From Lineus longissimus (lineage: Eukaryota > Nemertea > Pilidiophora > Heteronemertea > Lineidae), in assembly GCF_910592395.1 (NCBI RefSeq), contig NC_088319.1, positions 1,986,001 to 2,050,000 on the forward strand: a DNA stretch of 64,000 nucleotides, given 5' to 3'. The notes below the pieces were generated by a model. It did no database searches. It was not told the DNA's origin and saw only the letters and a list, made by a program, of their open reading frames with translations. Within the stretch, counting starts at the first letter, position 1; each line of letters begins with the position of its first letter. This document shows, one piece after another, positions 10,581 through 22,364 of the stretch. The position numbers were made by a program, and so were the translations under genes.

Positions 10581-10914
10581 CCGGCCAAACAATATCCTGA
10601 CCCTAAATGACGCTCCAGTGTCATTTTAGCGCCAAAACCACCCCTGCCCATATTCCTACTTGACAACCAAACAATGTCAAGGGCCCGTCTCCACAACCGC
10701 GGGTAACATCACAAGGGACTTTCGGCGTCTCTCCAACAAGGCGGAGACGTCAGTCATAACAGTATTATCCACTGACCGAAGAGCACGCAAAACCCGTTCA
10801 CAGTTCTAAAATGATTGTCCGTACATACATGATTGTGACCAAGAATAATGAAAAGCCAATATTTCATACTTTCGTTTTATAACCTACTTAGAGCTTCAGT
10901 TTTATACACAAAAT
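10581..10914. other. Flank of PLE, no gene recognised
   Basis: Non-coding sequence shared with copy 2. It contains a GTCTCC…GGAGAC inverted pair near 10687-10747. Possibly PLE 5' terminal-repeat sequence; no boundary found. Confidence 0.35.
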
Positions 10915-11150
10915 TACCTTGGTTGCTGCATAACATTGTTTACAGAGTATAATTAATAGTATAAAGCACTGTGCCTCATTTTGTGGCAGCGGTTATGGTA
11001 ACCATAACCATGATAAGTGCTTGGGTTAGCGAAAAAATATGGAAGTGGTCAAAAAGCAGTAAAAATCACATGGTTATTTCTGAGATATTTTGTAATAGAA
11101 ATTGATACCCAGGAACCTCTGCACTGTTGCTATCGGTTGTCACACCAAGC
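10915..11150 (+). repeat. Dispersed repeat family R1, second member
   Basis: Diverged member of the family at 4345-4565, sharing the CCTCATTTTG, GGCAGCGGTTATG, AAATATGGAAG and AAAAGCAGT blocks in order. Copy 2 equivalent about 50670-50900. Confidence 0.5.
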
Positions 11151-11297
11151 CTTTATTGTGATGTTTGGCCTATTTCATATGTTCCAAGTGTGACATCTCC
11201 ATTGTGTGAAACGTAAAGAGGGCTGACTTGTCCCGTACGCGGATTAGACCGTTGTGATTGAACTTGCGTCAATCAGTGTCAATACCGTTGCATTATC

Positions 11298-11549
11298 CTA
11301 AAGTCGCTGCGTCATCCGTGGGTTGACCCGTGGCGTCGCCCTTCGTGGAGAGACGTTCCCTTCGATGACGCAATTTGGCGTCAGATTTGGTGGGAAAACT
11401 GGGTTGCGCATGTGTCCCCATAGGTGGCGACATATAGTGTGTTTGCGCGTTTGGCTCGCCGGGTGATGGTTGCCTTGAAAACGGTTTCGAAAAGGTATTT
11501 TCTCATCAGTAATCAGTGCGGGAAAGACGGAGTATGGTGCAGGTACCAA
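11298..11549 (-). other. Conserved 83-codon open frame, uncertain
   Basis: Minus-strand frame starting MVPAPYSVFPALITDEK, in a locally GC/CpG-richer stretch. Copy 2 (51049-51300) is the same length. Of three base changes noted, two are synonymous and one is Ile to Thr. It has no recognised domain, signal peptide or membrane segment. It could be an exon or chance. Confidence 0.2.
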
Positions 11550-12412
11550 AGTGAAACCTGTGACACTCTGCTTGGCTTATTTTGACAACGATGTCTTCCG
11601 ACAACTAACATGCTTTTTCATTATGCGACTGGTGTTAAAGGGACAACTTTGGCATGAGATTTGCATTGTGAAACACGAACTAAGGTGTGGACATATTAAC
11701 TCTCCTTAATCCGTTAGCACTCTAGTGTTTTGATTTTTTTTCCATCTGTTCCTCCAGAAAATTGCCTAAAAACTTTGAGTAACAAGACTTAAGTCCGGTT
11801 ACTCTAAGCAAAGAATGAGCAATTTCAACATGAAATTTGTAGTGTTGGATAACTCAATGACTGAACAGATGTTTGGCTCCGAACATTGGCTCAAGTAGAA
11901 TGATGTTTTGGTTCAGCACTTTCACATCAGATGTCACTACTAAATCATAGGTGTTTGAAAGAGAAGCTGCCGGCATCGATGCATGTTTGGAGTGCTAAAG
12001 GTTTTAAGAGGCATGAAAATCTGGCACTTTTCAGCAGCTGGTCGGAACTTTTTGGGGTTTTGTCTTCAATAAGATTAAAGGGGAATACCAGTTCTTGCAG
12101 GTGAGAGGGTTAGATCAAATAACCCGACAAAAAAATAAATTGAAAAACTAAAATTTCTCTCAAAAATTTCTGAACTTAAGGTAAAACCACTCGAGAATTG
12201 GCATTTTCTTTATTTTGGTTCATTTTAAAAACCCTTTATCAAAATCATCTGAGATGATCCATGATTTCATATCAATTTGTATGTTTTGTATGACAAACCG
12301 CATTTATGGTTGATAAGTTTATACCAGCTCTTGTGTTTATATGAAACATATATATGTAATAAAAACAATATAAAGATATTTGTCGACTTTTTTCTTTTCT
12401 TACCGCAGGACC

Positions 12413-12632
12413 TTAAAGGGACAATATAGGCAGCAGCTAGGCAGAGAGGATAAAGTTACACAAAGTCGCCAATTGGGGTCTCTCACATCTCACAGTACGT
12501 TGAAATGATTCATTCTTGTACGGGGAATATATGAAGTGCTGAATCTGACATAACCCAATGCCCTTATTGTGTATATTAGTCACCTGAAGATGGCCAAATT
12601 AGCTTCTCTGCTCCTGTATAGTCCCCCTTTAA
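12413..12632. mobile_element. 220-bp TTAA MITE
   Basis: Bounded by TTAA with TIRs TTAAAGGGACAATATAGGCA and the inverse of TTAAAGGGGGACTATA. Family members lie at 29126-29344, 31363-31559, 36627-36823 (opposite orientation) and 52140-52361. No coding capacity. Confidence 0.8.
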
Positions 12633-12705
12633 AGTGAATTCCGTCCGAGCAATACAATGCCTTTCCCTTGCGTCAGTCGTCATCAGAGCAATTTGTTTAT
12701 CATCA

Positions 12706-12873
12706 TGGAGCAGGGGGTTAAATTGGCCATCTTCATGTGACTAATATACACGGTAATGACAGTAGGTCATGCTAGATTCAGCCCTAAATATATTCTTTGT
12801 GAAGCGTAACTGGTTTCGACGTGGTGCGAGATGCTAGAGACCCCTATTGGCATTTAATGTAACTATCTTGCCG
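12706..12873. mobile_element. Degenerate inverted member of the TTAA MITE
   Basis: Resembles the MITE at 12413-12632 in reverse orientation (GAGCAGGGG…, TCTTCATGTGACTAATATACAC, ATTCAGCCCTAAATATATTC). The two are head to head about 70 bp apart and could form a hairpin. Copy 2 equivalent about 52435-52580. Confidence 0.6.
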
Positions 12874-12904
12874 TGCACTTCAATGCACACCAAGGATTCC
12901 GCGG

Positions 12905-12931
12905 TGACGTCACGGTTTTTCCAAGATGGCG
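12905..12931. promoter_or_regulatory. CRE plus YY1-like site
   Basis: TGACGTCA (12905-12912) lies 8 bp before CCAAGATGGCG (12921-12931). These match the CREB/ATF palindrome and the YY1 consensus, a pairing common in animal core promoters. Both are unchanged in copy 2 (52619-52645). No transcript is evident nearby, so function is inferred. Confidence 0.25.
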
Positions 12932-13924
12932 CTGCAGATTGTAAACAAACCCGATCCACGGCCAAGGGAAAATCAAGTCATCAAATAAAGTTAGATATTT
13001 CGCATCAAATCAGATTTATTAGTACTTTTCTGCTATGAAATAAGTCTTCAGACAATAAGTTATCATTTGAATAATGGAAAGTGCTGTTTTGATGGGGAAA
13101 AATAGGGTTTTTTAAACCAAATAGCCGGGCACCGATCTTCCAAAATTAGCGATGGTTTCAAAAACAGTCTCCCAAATATGGGGCAATCTCTTCATTACCA
13201 TAAATGCCATAATGGGATTTGGAGGCGTGGTTACAGATTTTACAGGTTCGAGACCTGTAGAGCCTAAAACTCGCATAGATCCCCATAGATCCCCTCTATT
13301 TGTCGAGTTAGCGCCCCTGTGCTGTAAGATCATGCATTTTCGGACACTAGAACGAAATATTCCTGCGGATATCGCGGTTTCGGTGATGATTTAAGGAGAA
13401 ATTGACTGTACTTAGTGTTGTATGGGACAGAAATGAGTTCATACTTCATGAATACATGAATATTTCATGATAATGGGCGGGCTTCCAAGTCTTTTTTATT
13501 CGTGGAAGTTAATCTGCTATGTAAATTTTATTTTACACAGGAAGAATTCATACTGGGTATTGCAATATTTCATGTCTATTGGTGTTTTTGTGTACAGGAG
13601 CGCACCCGACAGTGGGACGTGGAGATGTGTTCAGTGCTGGTGCTGTCAGTAGACTGAACCTAATTGGCCATAGCGATGATGTGACGTCACCCTCGGAATC
13701 CTCGTGAAAAGCAGTTTAATTTCAATCTACATGTACTTACTGGTTTTAAAAGGATCTGGATGTCTAACCAGGGCAGTCCCTGTGGGCGTGGGAGAGCCGA
13801 GACATTGCTTCATTTCCCTGATTTCACAGCCCGATTCAATGCGCCATGAAGCATATCAATGATTTCCCTGTTCTCAACACGCCTACCAGACTGGCAGAGT
13901 TGTCTGAAGGCCAATATGATTGTG
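12932..13924. other. Non-coding; contains the empty site of the copy-2 retrotransposon
   Basis: No gene recognised. At 13656-13657 the sequence AGACTGAACCTAATT is uninterrupted; in copy 2 the 6-kb tyrosine-recombinase element splits it at the GA. Copy 2 also has about 110 extra bases corresponding to a point near 13489. Confidence 0.8.
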
Positions 13925-14075
13925 AGTTACATCAGTGCCCGTCACCTCGGAGGTCGTGGGTCAGACTCCCCGCTGGTTCACATCTTTAAGCAACAGAGAT
14001 TGCGACACTCGGGGACAGCGTGGATTTCCTCCAAGGTATCTGGATACCTCCCACATCATTACAAATCGTCCAATA
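13925..14075 (+). mobile_element. SINE-like fragment
   Basis: Has a box-B-like GTGGGTCAGACTCCCCG and a downstream GACAGCGTGGATTTCCTCCA…CCTCCCACATC segment that recurs in animal SINE bodies. Copy 2 equivalent 59815-59955. Truncated; ends uncertain. Confidence 0.45.
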
Positions 14076-15887
14076 TTATTTATGGAGCTAAATGTCCCAG
14101 TTAACATATGAATCTGATATTTGATCTTGGAAAGCACTGTAAAACCATCCAAACCAAGATCATCATAGTTTGCTTCGATCATTTTCTCCTCCACATCGGG
14201 CAGAGTAGCTGGGAGAAACCCATGGTGTTCGACTATCGATTCATCTCAAATCAGTCTTATGAGGACAAAGTCACAACCAGAAGACGAGACGAGACCATTT
14301 TAAAGGGACAACTTGGGCACCGGATTTGGGTGGCCAGGAGGATAGTGCGCTCACTTGCCACTATGTGCCACCACCTGTAACATCCTCAGGCTTATCTCTG
14401 ATAATAACTTTTGCATGTTTTGGACACGACCCGTCAATGTTAAGTTACATTCTGTTCTAGTATTTATTACGTCAAGCACCCTTCTATGGTGCTGGACGTA
14501 CTGATTTCACTAGGTAGGAAAGATTCTTTTTCTTCTTCTTCTCACCAATTTTTCAATTGGGACGCGAGATTGGCCTAACTACAAAATACCATGACTCCTC
14601 GCTTCGCTCACATGTCTATCATAGGTATATCTAGGTCTGGGTTGTAAATTCATTAAACATTTCTGAGCCTCTTCGATGCTTTTGCTACATTTTAGATCTC
14701 AAAACTTGCCCGTACTGATTGTAAACAAAGCCACGTGGCATTCAACGCTGTTGTAGCTTTTGTCATCACTCCCTCATGTCCCTTTAGGTACCGTATTAAT
14801 TACATTACCTTTTTGTATTTTCTTCCAAATAAACGCATGAAATGTCACATACTCTACATGATAAAATATCAAAGTGTTGCTAAATTGTTTTTTTGTGTTT
14901 GAATTGGTTGTTTTGCAAAGTTAATTGTTGCAAAGTTAAGTAGCGGCAATGAATGGAAGAGCCATCGTTCACGTGACCAGGATCTTTGCGCGATAATTTT
15001 TTTAGTATTCATGAGCGAACACGAACGTAGTGCCCAATTAAATCAATTATACCGGGGTATATAGAATTTTCTTTGTAATATCATTGATTGTAAATATTCT
15101 GAACTAAAGTATGATGCTTCTCAGCTATGAAACTGTCTGTAATTTTGATGATACCGTAATAAAAACTAAAAGAAATTATCGTTTCTGGAAAAATCTTATA
15201 CACCTTTCCAGAAATGGGGCGTTGAGTGTCCGAAATAGTGATGTCATAAGGGGAAACTAGACCTTATGGTGGAGGGACAAAGGAGATAGTCATGGTTGAC
15301 CAACACACTCGAATGCCTTTAATGACGGACAAGGGGGAAAGACGTTGCGGAACAGTTTTTGGAACATAATAAATACAGCCAAATCTACTCCCCATTATGA
15401 ATTGGGAAGAAAATTTACAATCCCCGACCGGAAGTGTCGCCAAACAGACATTGTCTGTCCTAGAAGAGGAGGGCAAAAATATACCTTGAATTTCCTTGCA
15501 ATGGTTGTGGACCTGATCTAGGCCTTAACTTCAAGGAAGGCTAATTTCCAAAAAGCATGTGGAAAGCCAAAAAAAAGCATGTGCAAACCCTTCTTGCATG
15601 TCAATTGAGATCGCAAACCTTCATTACAGGAATGAGAATGTTCAGGTTTTTTCCCCGATTCCAGGTTAACTCACTACAGTTACGTGGCAAAACATTTGCC
15701 GCATTTCTGCAAAACCCTCTATTTCTCCTCTCAGTATCTAAACCCCAATATCTGCACCCTGGTGCTGGACTCAAATTTGCTAAAAGCAAATATCAAAACT
15801 CTAGTTGCAATTATGCTTTTCAAAGAGTCACGGTCCTGCAGGAAGCCATTTTTCTACGAAACATATCTCATGCCTAAGTTGTCCCTT
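14076..15887. other. Interior of TIR element, no gene recognised
   Basis: Open frames at 14108-14380, 15264-15476 (minus) and 15557-15877 are partly kept in copy 2, but indels change frame in the last one. I see no domain and treat them as non-coding. Confidence 0.5.
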
Positions 15888-15896
15888 TAAATGATA

Positions 15897-16709
15897 TACT
15901 GAACTTCCAGTGGTTTTGCCTCCGCCCATACTGAACTTCCAGTGGTATTGTCTCCGTTACCTCCACCCATACTGAACTTCGAGAGGTATTGCCTCCGCCC
16001 ATACTGAACTTCCAGAGGTATTGACTCCGCCCATACTGAACTTCCAGAGGTATTGACTCCACCCATACTGAACTTCCAGAGGTATTGCCTCCGCCCATAC
16101 TGAACTTCCAGAGGTATTGCCTCCGCCCATACTGAACTTCCAGAGGTATTGCCTCCGCCCATACTGAACTTCCAGAGGTATTGACTCCGCCCATACTGAA
16201 CTTCCAGTGGTTTTGCCTCCGCCCATACTGAACTTCCAGTGGTATTGTCTCCGTTACCTCCACCCATACTGAACTTCGAGAGGTATTGCCTCCGCCCATA
16301 CTGAACTTCCAGAGGTATTGACTCCGCCCATACTGAACTTCCAGAGGTATTGACTCCACCCATACTGAACTTCCAGAGGTATTGCCTCCGCCCATACTGA
16401 ACTTCCAGAGGTATTGCCTCCGCCCATACTGAACTTCCAGAGGTATTGCCTCCGCCCATACTGAACTTCCAGAGGTATTGACTCCGCCCATACTGAACTT
16501 CCAGAGGTATTGACTCCGCCCATACTGAACTTCCAGAGGTATTGACTCCGCCCATACTGAACTTCCAGAGGTATTGACTCCGCCCATACTGACCTTCCAG
16601 AGGTATTGACTGCACCCATACTGAACTTCCAGAGGTATTGCCTTCGCCCATACTGAACTTCCAGAGGTATTGCCTCCGCCCATACTGAACTTCCAGAGGT
16701 ACTGCCTCC
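15897..16709. repeat. 32-bp minisatellite, about 25 units
   Basis: Tandem units of the type ACTGAACTTCCAGAGGTATT plus GCCTCCGCCCAT. A 297-bp higher-order block (eight 32-bp units plus one 41-bp variant) is repeated, with equivalents at 15908 and 16205. Copy 2 has only about five units (61790-61985). Three staggered minus-strand frames stay open across it because 3 x 32 = 96. Confidence 0.95.
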
Positions 16710-18540
16710 GTTACCTACATCCATACTGAAATTCCAGTGGTGTCACCATTGTTACCTCTGCCCATACCATTGAAGAAATACGCGCATTGTCTGTAAAGCT
16801 TAGCAATGTCAATGCATCGAGGGTCAAGATGTATAAACGTGGGCGGAGTCGTAGTCTGTCGGGATACCAAGTATGGCCTCTAGAATTTAATCTTGATGGC
16901 TACCGACAGAAAGATACTGACTGGGATGGACAGGATAAATCAATGGTGCTAGGAGAAGGCAGTAGACAGATCAGTATTTCACAAGCGGCACCCACACTAT
17001 GAAGTTAAATTGCCTCGAGGATGCATCATCTCTGTCATGTATTCGTGCCCAAGAATGTGCTAGAGGGGGATGTGAGAGGATATGCTTAAGTCACTATGAG
17101 TTTAAAGAATTGATACCAACTGGGAGGTTTGGTTTGCTGACCAATTATGGTAGGGATAAAATGTTGGCCAAAATCAAGGTGTCTCTTAGAGGTTTTGGCT
17201 GGAGTGGCTGATCCACCCTCAGGGTACTTGGCGAGACAACCTAGACTGACAGCGAGGTATCAATATCTCTTCTAAAACACCTATAACTAAACGATGAAAT
17301 CAGATTTTTAACTGCTTTTTGATGGTTTCCGTATTTTGCACTAACCCAAGTGGTAACACCACTTTAGGCGGCAGCAAAGAGGCCTAGTGCATATCAACAC
17401 TACCACATTGTAACCCAGGTGTTTAAGAACATAGTTTATGAGAGGGTGACAATTGTTTTGCTTCTTTCATATTCATCCAGAACAAACATTTTTGAAAAGT
17501 GATTGAGAAAATTTTGAAAATTATTTTACAGCAAATGTATCAAAATGTAAAAGTAGACAAAGTTTTTCGTAACACCTTGTAGCTGTAATACCCAAGGCAG
17601 GAACGGACAGATGGACAATAGCATTTAACATGAGACAATCTGCACTGGTAGAAATAATAAAAAGGTGCCTTTTATATGTAAATACATCCATTTTATTACA
17701 ACAATCATTTATATTTACAAGTCTTATCACATTTCACTAAGATTCTGTATGAAAAATACATATTCTGAGATACAGGCCGTTTCCATGGCAACAGCTGAGT
17801 AACGTCCAGTTTATCATCACAAACTAATTAACTAGTTAACAAAGTTAAGGGTAAAAGCTAGATATTTCACAGAAATTCTAAAAAGAATTTTTTTTCCTTC
17901 AAATTACTCTAATTGTTCACTTCTAACGTCCGGCCAGCTCTTTACATAGTGCACATTTCTAGGCCCGTAATGGGGTAATTTATAGGCCTTCTTTTCAAGC
18001 TCATATTGCTGCTAGTCAATCAAGTATATAGGCCTAATGAAACTCACTCCCGTCGTGGGCCCCCAAAATGTACACATACACTGGCTTACCACAGTGGACG
18101 TTGGGCGTGCGAAACTAGAGTAATTTCACGCTACATGTATGGTTTGAGTCATAAATTTCTTGGATGATTACCCACAAATCATTCTTGGCCATCACTACTA
18201 AAGGTATTTGTCACCTAGTTCCTGTATAGGCAGTGCTACAGGTGATACTTCCAAAAGTGTATACTGACAGTTGGTGTAATGTTTGTGTACAGTTTCTGAT
18301 GCAACACAGACCTGCCCTCTATAGATGATGTCCTATAGCGTCTTGGTCTCAAAAATCGTTTTCTTTGTTGATACATATTTCTAAATTTCTGGCTTTTCAC
18401 CACGAGCTTTTGAACTATCTTGAATGCAAATATAACAATGGTCAAATCTAGTTTGCACTCCACTTCTTACTGTCAAGTTTTAGGTGAACAAATTGGGCCA
18501 ATAATGAACATGAGATATACTGCAACTTTGATGATTAAAA
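16710..18540. other. Intergenic, no gene recognised
   Basis: Shared with copy 2 (61986-63672). The frame 16787-17002 has a stop in copy 2. The minus frame 18236-18463 (75 codons) is open in both, but its differences are nearly all amino-acid changing. An inverted R1 repeat lies within. Confidence 0.6.
17225..17400 (-). repeat. Dispersed repeat family R1, inverted member
   Basis: The reverse complement shows TTAGTGCAAAATACGGAAAC, AAAAAGCAGT and a GGTTGTCTCGCCAAG end, in the order of the member at 4345-4565. Copy 2 equivalent about 62465-62645. Confidence 0.45.
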
Positions 18541-18562
18541 TCAATCAATCAATCAATCATTA
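18541..18562. repeat. (TCAA)n microsatellite
   Basis: About five TCAA units, also present in copy 2 near 63677-63697. Confidence 0.85.
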
Positions 18563-18864
18563 GAATTCTAATACCACCCTAACTCGAAGGAACTATCCCT
18601 CGAATCTTAATCGCTAAAAACTTGAACATTAACTACGGTCAGGAACAAAAGTTGAGAGATTTTTAAGAATATGAAACTTGAGTAATATACACATATCAAA
18701 ATATAGAACATTCAAGAAACAATAACTTTCTAAAATCTTGAGTATAATCAACGCTATCAATGATGTACATGAAATATATTGTGACCACACATTGAATGAA
18801 TATACAGCTACAGTTCTAGTGATGGCATGCTGATGACGTCACCACAGGAATATATGCCATTCAG

Positions 18865-19307
18865 GACGTCAAATTGATGTCATGCGCCCGGCATGCCTCG
18901 TCATTGGAGCCAAAATGGAGGTATCGAAAAGTGGCAGCATCAGCGGAGACATTCTTTATAGGTGGCGCACTTCTTGGGCGATGTCAGAAGGGGCCAACAT
19001 CCAAAGTGGCTGCCCTACTGGTGTCACTACTGACCTCTATACCCCACCTCAGACATTAATGTTGACGAGATACAAACCAGGTTGTCACTAAAGCATTCTT
19101 GACTGCAGTTGATTTCAAATGAGATTTATATATATCTATATATTTACTCTTGAAACCATACTTCATAACTCTGACAGGAGGAGAAGCGTGCAATAATGTC
19201 GATCGCCACTTATGTAGCTTACAGAGTTCCTGTGAGAGGGCAGTTGTTGTGTGCATCACAAAATGAGCACAATCATTCTACCAACATTTTGAACACATAT
19301 TTGGATG
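18865..19307. other. Beyond the aligned duplication, no gene recognised
   Basis: From here copy 2 is outside the window. Two short overlapping frames exist (18874-19091) with no recognisable domain. Confidence 0.5.
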
Positions 19308-19309
19308 TA

Positions 19310-19468
19310 CAGTGGAACCTCTCTATTAAGGACACCCTCTCTATTAAGGACACTAGTTTTGGTCCCAAATTTTGTGTTTCCATTCTGTTTGACTTTAATC
19401 AGGACACCTCTCTATTAAGGACTGCACTTGTCAGTCCCGAGGGTGTCCTTAATAGAGAGGTGCTACTG
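19310..19468. mobile_element. Pogo/Tc1-like MITE with TA target duplication
   Basis: TA-CAGTGGAACCTCTCTATT … AATAGAGAGGTGCTACTG-TA. Ends match CAGTnGAACC-type pogo termini, flanked by TA at 19308-19309 and 19469-19470. Internal copies of the CTCTATTAAGGACAC block. No transposase. Confidence 0.75.
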
Positions 19469-19470
19469 TA

Positions 19471-21994
19471 CATATTTGTAGTTCCCTCTTCACAAGAACT
19501 TTGCATTCATCATTAGTGCTGTTCAAGCAGTGACTCTCATAACTCCACTATATGTACAAACCACTTCTACAATTGTATGTACATTTCATATATCTAATAT
19601 AAGGCAACACAAATTTAGTAACTTGGATAGCGGGCTCACCTACAAACCTTTTTCCCCAAAGTTGAAAATACTTTTTTTTGATACACCCACTGACTAGCAC
19701 CAAAAGTCACATGTCGACACAAATAAAAATGAAATTTGCATAAAAACACTAGTCTTTTTCGAGTTATAAGAATAAGTATCAATATATCGTCTGTAGAATG
19801 ACCTAGATACCATAATTGGAAATTTTTCACTGTCGACAAGAATCATGTCATCCTCTACAACACGACTTCTCCTAAGGCATGTTTCCCAATTGAGGAAGTA
19901 AGTATGCATCCAGGGAAATGGCCTAATATTGTCCGAGACAAGGGGTATTAATAAACAGAGAAACAGAGAAACGAAGAAATCCGGATGGAATCAAGTGTGC
20001 TGACACGGTTAATTCACAATACATGGACCTCTTGTAATATAGTCATGTGAGGTTTACTTTCATTTTTTCCTTCCACTGACAAAGATAAAACTTCATCCTC
20101 ATCCGCTATCCAATTAACAAAATTGGTTTGACCAATAGGGCAAAGTTCCTTCCTGGCAGATTTATTTCAACTCATATTAACTCTTCAAAATTAACATGGA
20201 CTACTTTATGGCAAAACCACAGCGATCTACCCCCATCGACCTGCACAGACCTTCTGAATCAAAACAGTAACCTGAATATCTTTTTCCTGATACCAAGTAC
20301 ATGTACTTTCTCTTTTTTAGTCATTCATGTGAGTGTACATCAATACTGTAAACTTCAAAATGTTAAAAAAAATTCGGACTGTTCCTATTTTGGTTTTCTA
20401 TTTTTCGAATAAAAAATAAATATTTGCCATTTTTTTCTCACAAATCGAGTTTAATCTCAAAATCCCCTGAAATAATATGCAGGCAAAAATTGGGCTTTTT
20501 CAGTTATGAAAGTACACATTGAATTGAAGACAAAATTTCGACTGTGATGCTGTGTACACTGTAATAAATATCTTTGACAGGTAAATTTTTTATCTTTCTG
20601 TACGTCTGGTTACTGTTCAGCGGCACTGTTTATTTCTTATTTCCTGTGCCACTAGTAAATACATTGTACACCAATGGCATTAACAATCATCAAACAGACA
20701 TCATGCAGAATCATACCGACAAATTAGAATACACACAGGCTCTATAAAGCACTGTGCGAATTATGTCACTCTGACCTGACAATTATCGCTGTGATGAGCA
20801 ATAAAAGAATAGCTCATCTGCGGGGAAAACTCATAATCCCTTGGTTTGATAAAGGCTGCAGGTATTGACATACAGTTTCATTGCAATAGTGAGTTTGAAT
20901 TTGTTCGTTTTCGAAGACCAAACCCCTGAAACCTAGCACAAAATTACTAGCTGGGTTCAAATCAAACATGAGCTGTTAAAACCACTTATACCTTGCACGC
21001 CCATAGCATATTCGAGTTAAGTCATCCAATGTAATGAGCAGCTGACATGACCATGCTGCCACTAGCTATCCCCTCCCCCATATGTAGTGAAGATTTATAG
21101 GCCTTCACTGACCCCATCCCTTGGTATACTCATTTCTAACACCTTACACCCTACGTGCAGTACTCAGCTTGAGATTTTTCTTGCCGAGTTGTCAGGCTAC
21201 CTGTCCTCAAATTCTGACTTTTCTATTTGACCACCAAGGGCTGATGACGTCTGCTGCAAAGCACCTCCTCCTGCTCCGCAAAGGAGATGAAGTTTTAACT
21301 TCACAACAATGAACCAATATTTCAATCCTAAGTGTCATGAGGCATGCTACATGTACTACGGACCCAAATTTCTAATGACGTCATGATGTATGGCGGAATA
21401 CATGGCATTACGTCGTCCCAATTACAACCAAGAAACATCTAAGAAGTGGTTGAACAGCGGGAGCCAAACCACAAGAGTCCTTGCCCCCCCCCCCCCCCCC
21501 CCCCCAGGTAGATAAACCTTCATTGATCCCCCTCCACTCTTAAAACCCTAATGCCTACAATGCAGTTTCAAGCTTTGTACCCAAGGTACTGGCAGTAAAC
21601 GTAGCTACAAGAGGCTGACTTGTCAGGCTTGTTTTAAAATCGATCATTGATCATCTGCTACCCGTTGCTGAAAATCACCACCTGGCCTTTCCTCAGATAT
21701 CAATATTTTTCCATTTTCAACTTCCCTCTTCCCTCTTTCCACTTTCCCCTTTTTACATCTTTACCATAAGTAGAATACAAGTGTATCTCGCCACCTCACC
21801 ACACCTCACATTTTTTCACAGGATTCATGGGGGTTCCTGACGGACAGCTATAGTGTTGTGCGAATTCTTTAGAATTTGAGAGCGAACCAATCACCCTGAA
21901 AAAAAACGAAAGTATGTTAGATTTTTTCCAAGGAAAAGGTGTTGTCGGATTAGGTTTTCAACCATTACTTATCATATGCCAGCAGACACATTGC
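19471..21994. other. Intergenic, no gene recognised
   Basis: AT-rich with short frames only (e.g. 20128-20412, 21121-21312), none with a recognisable domain. A run of about 20 C lies near 21485-21506, where the assembly may be unreliable. Confidence 0.55.
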
Positions 21995-22345
21995 CAAAAA
22001 CAAATGAAATGGTCCAGGGACCATGTGCTCACCTCGAGTAATGTTATGCATGTCATTTGCAGTGGATTTGGGGTGAACAGTTTCAGGCTAGTTTCACCAG
22101 TTTTGAATCTATTGAATAATATTATTCTTCTCGGCTCAATGGCACAAAAGAAAACTACCGGTACCATCTAAGTATAGCATTTTTGTTATAAAGTTGACTG
22201 AATTTCAGGGCTATTGAAGAATGTACATGTTACATGGAAATTGGTTGACATCTGTTCAACAGTTAAGGAGTAATAGGATATCCAAGATGGCGGCCTGGCG
22301 GCCATATTTGTCATGGGATTTGACTGAAAATTAGGGATATTGATA
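21995..22345 (-). repeat. Inverted member of repeat family R2
   Basis: Reverse complement of sequence within the 2.2-kb unit (about 27930-28425): shares GGTCCAGGGACCATGTGCTC, CATGGAAATT, CTGTTCAACAGTTAA and CCAAGATGGCGGCCTGGCGG blocks in mirrored order. R2 is therefore dispersed, not only tandem. Confidence 0.7.
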
Positions 22346-22364
22346 AGATTTACTGATTTATTGT

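Larger units (their letters stand above)
11635..15891. mobile_element. TTAA-bounded TIR element(s), non-autonomous
   Basis: The left end TTAAAGGGACAACTTTGGCA (11635) and right end, inverse TTAAAGGGACAACTTAGGCA (ending 15891), match for about 28 bp. Another left-type end is at 14300. Either the whole 4.3 kb or only 14300-15891 is one element. TTAA ends suggest a piggyBac- or Kolobok-like mover. No transposase seen. In copy 2 the ends are at 51386, 60176 and 61781. Confidence 0.45.
1..18864. repeat. Large segmental duplication, copy 1
   Basis: This stretch is collinear with 39771-64000, starting inside the ankyrin/cGLR exon and continuing through intergenic DNA and transposons to the end of the window. 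Position 1 aligns with 39771 and 18864 with 64000. The offset grows from 39770 to 45136, mainly because of a 6-kb retrotransposon found only in copy 2. Genes, SINE, MITEs and the Penelope-like element sit at the same relative places in both copies, so they predate the duplication. The true ends lie outside the window or in unaligned DNA. Confidence 0.95.

Noticed and set aside
13230-13270. ACAGGTTCGAGACCTGTAG as a tRNA B box and T arm
   Set aside because: It is a perfect short palindrome resembling a T arm, but there is no box A upstream, and the sequence is changed in copy 2 (ACAAGTTCGAGACCTGTGG).
15557-15877. 106-codon ORF near the TTAA end
   Set aside because: The copy-2 equivalent reads in a different frame part of the way because of small indels.
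15874-16724. Several long minus-strand ORFs (up to 269 codons) rich in SSVWAE / IPLEVQYGR repeats
   Set aside because: They are translations of the 32-bp minisatellite in staggered frames; copy 2 has only a few units and no comparable ORF.
18236-18463. 75-codon minus-strand ORF open in both paralogs
   Set aside because: Differences between copies are nearly all amino-acid changing, and there is no domain or splice context.
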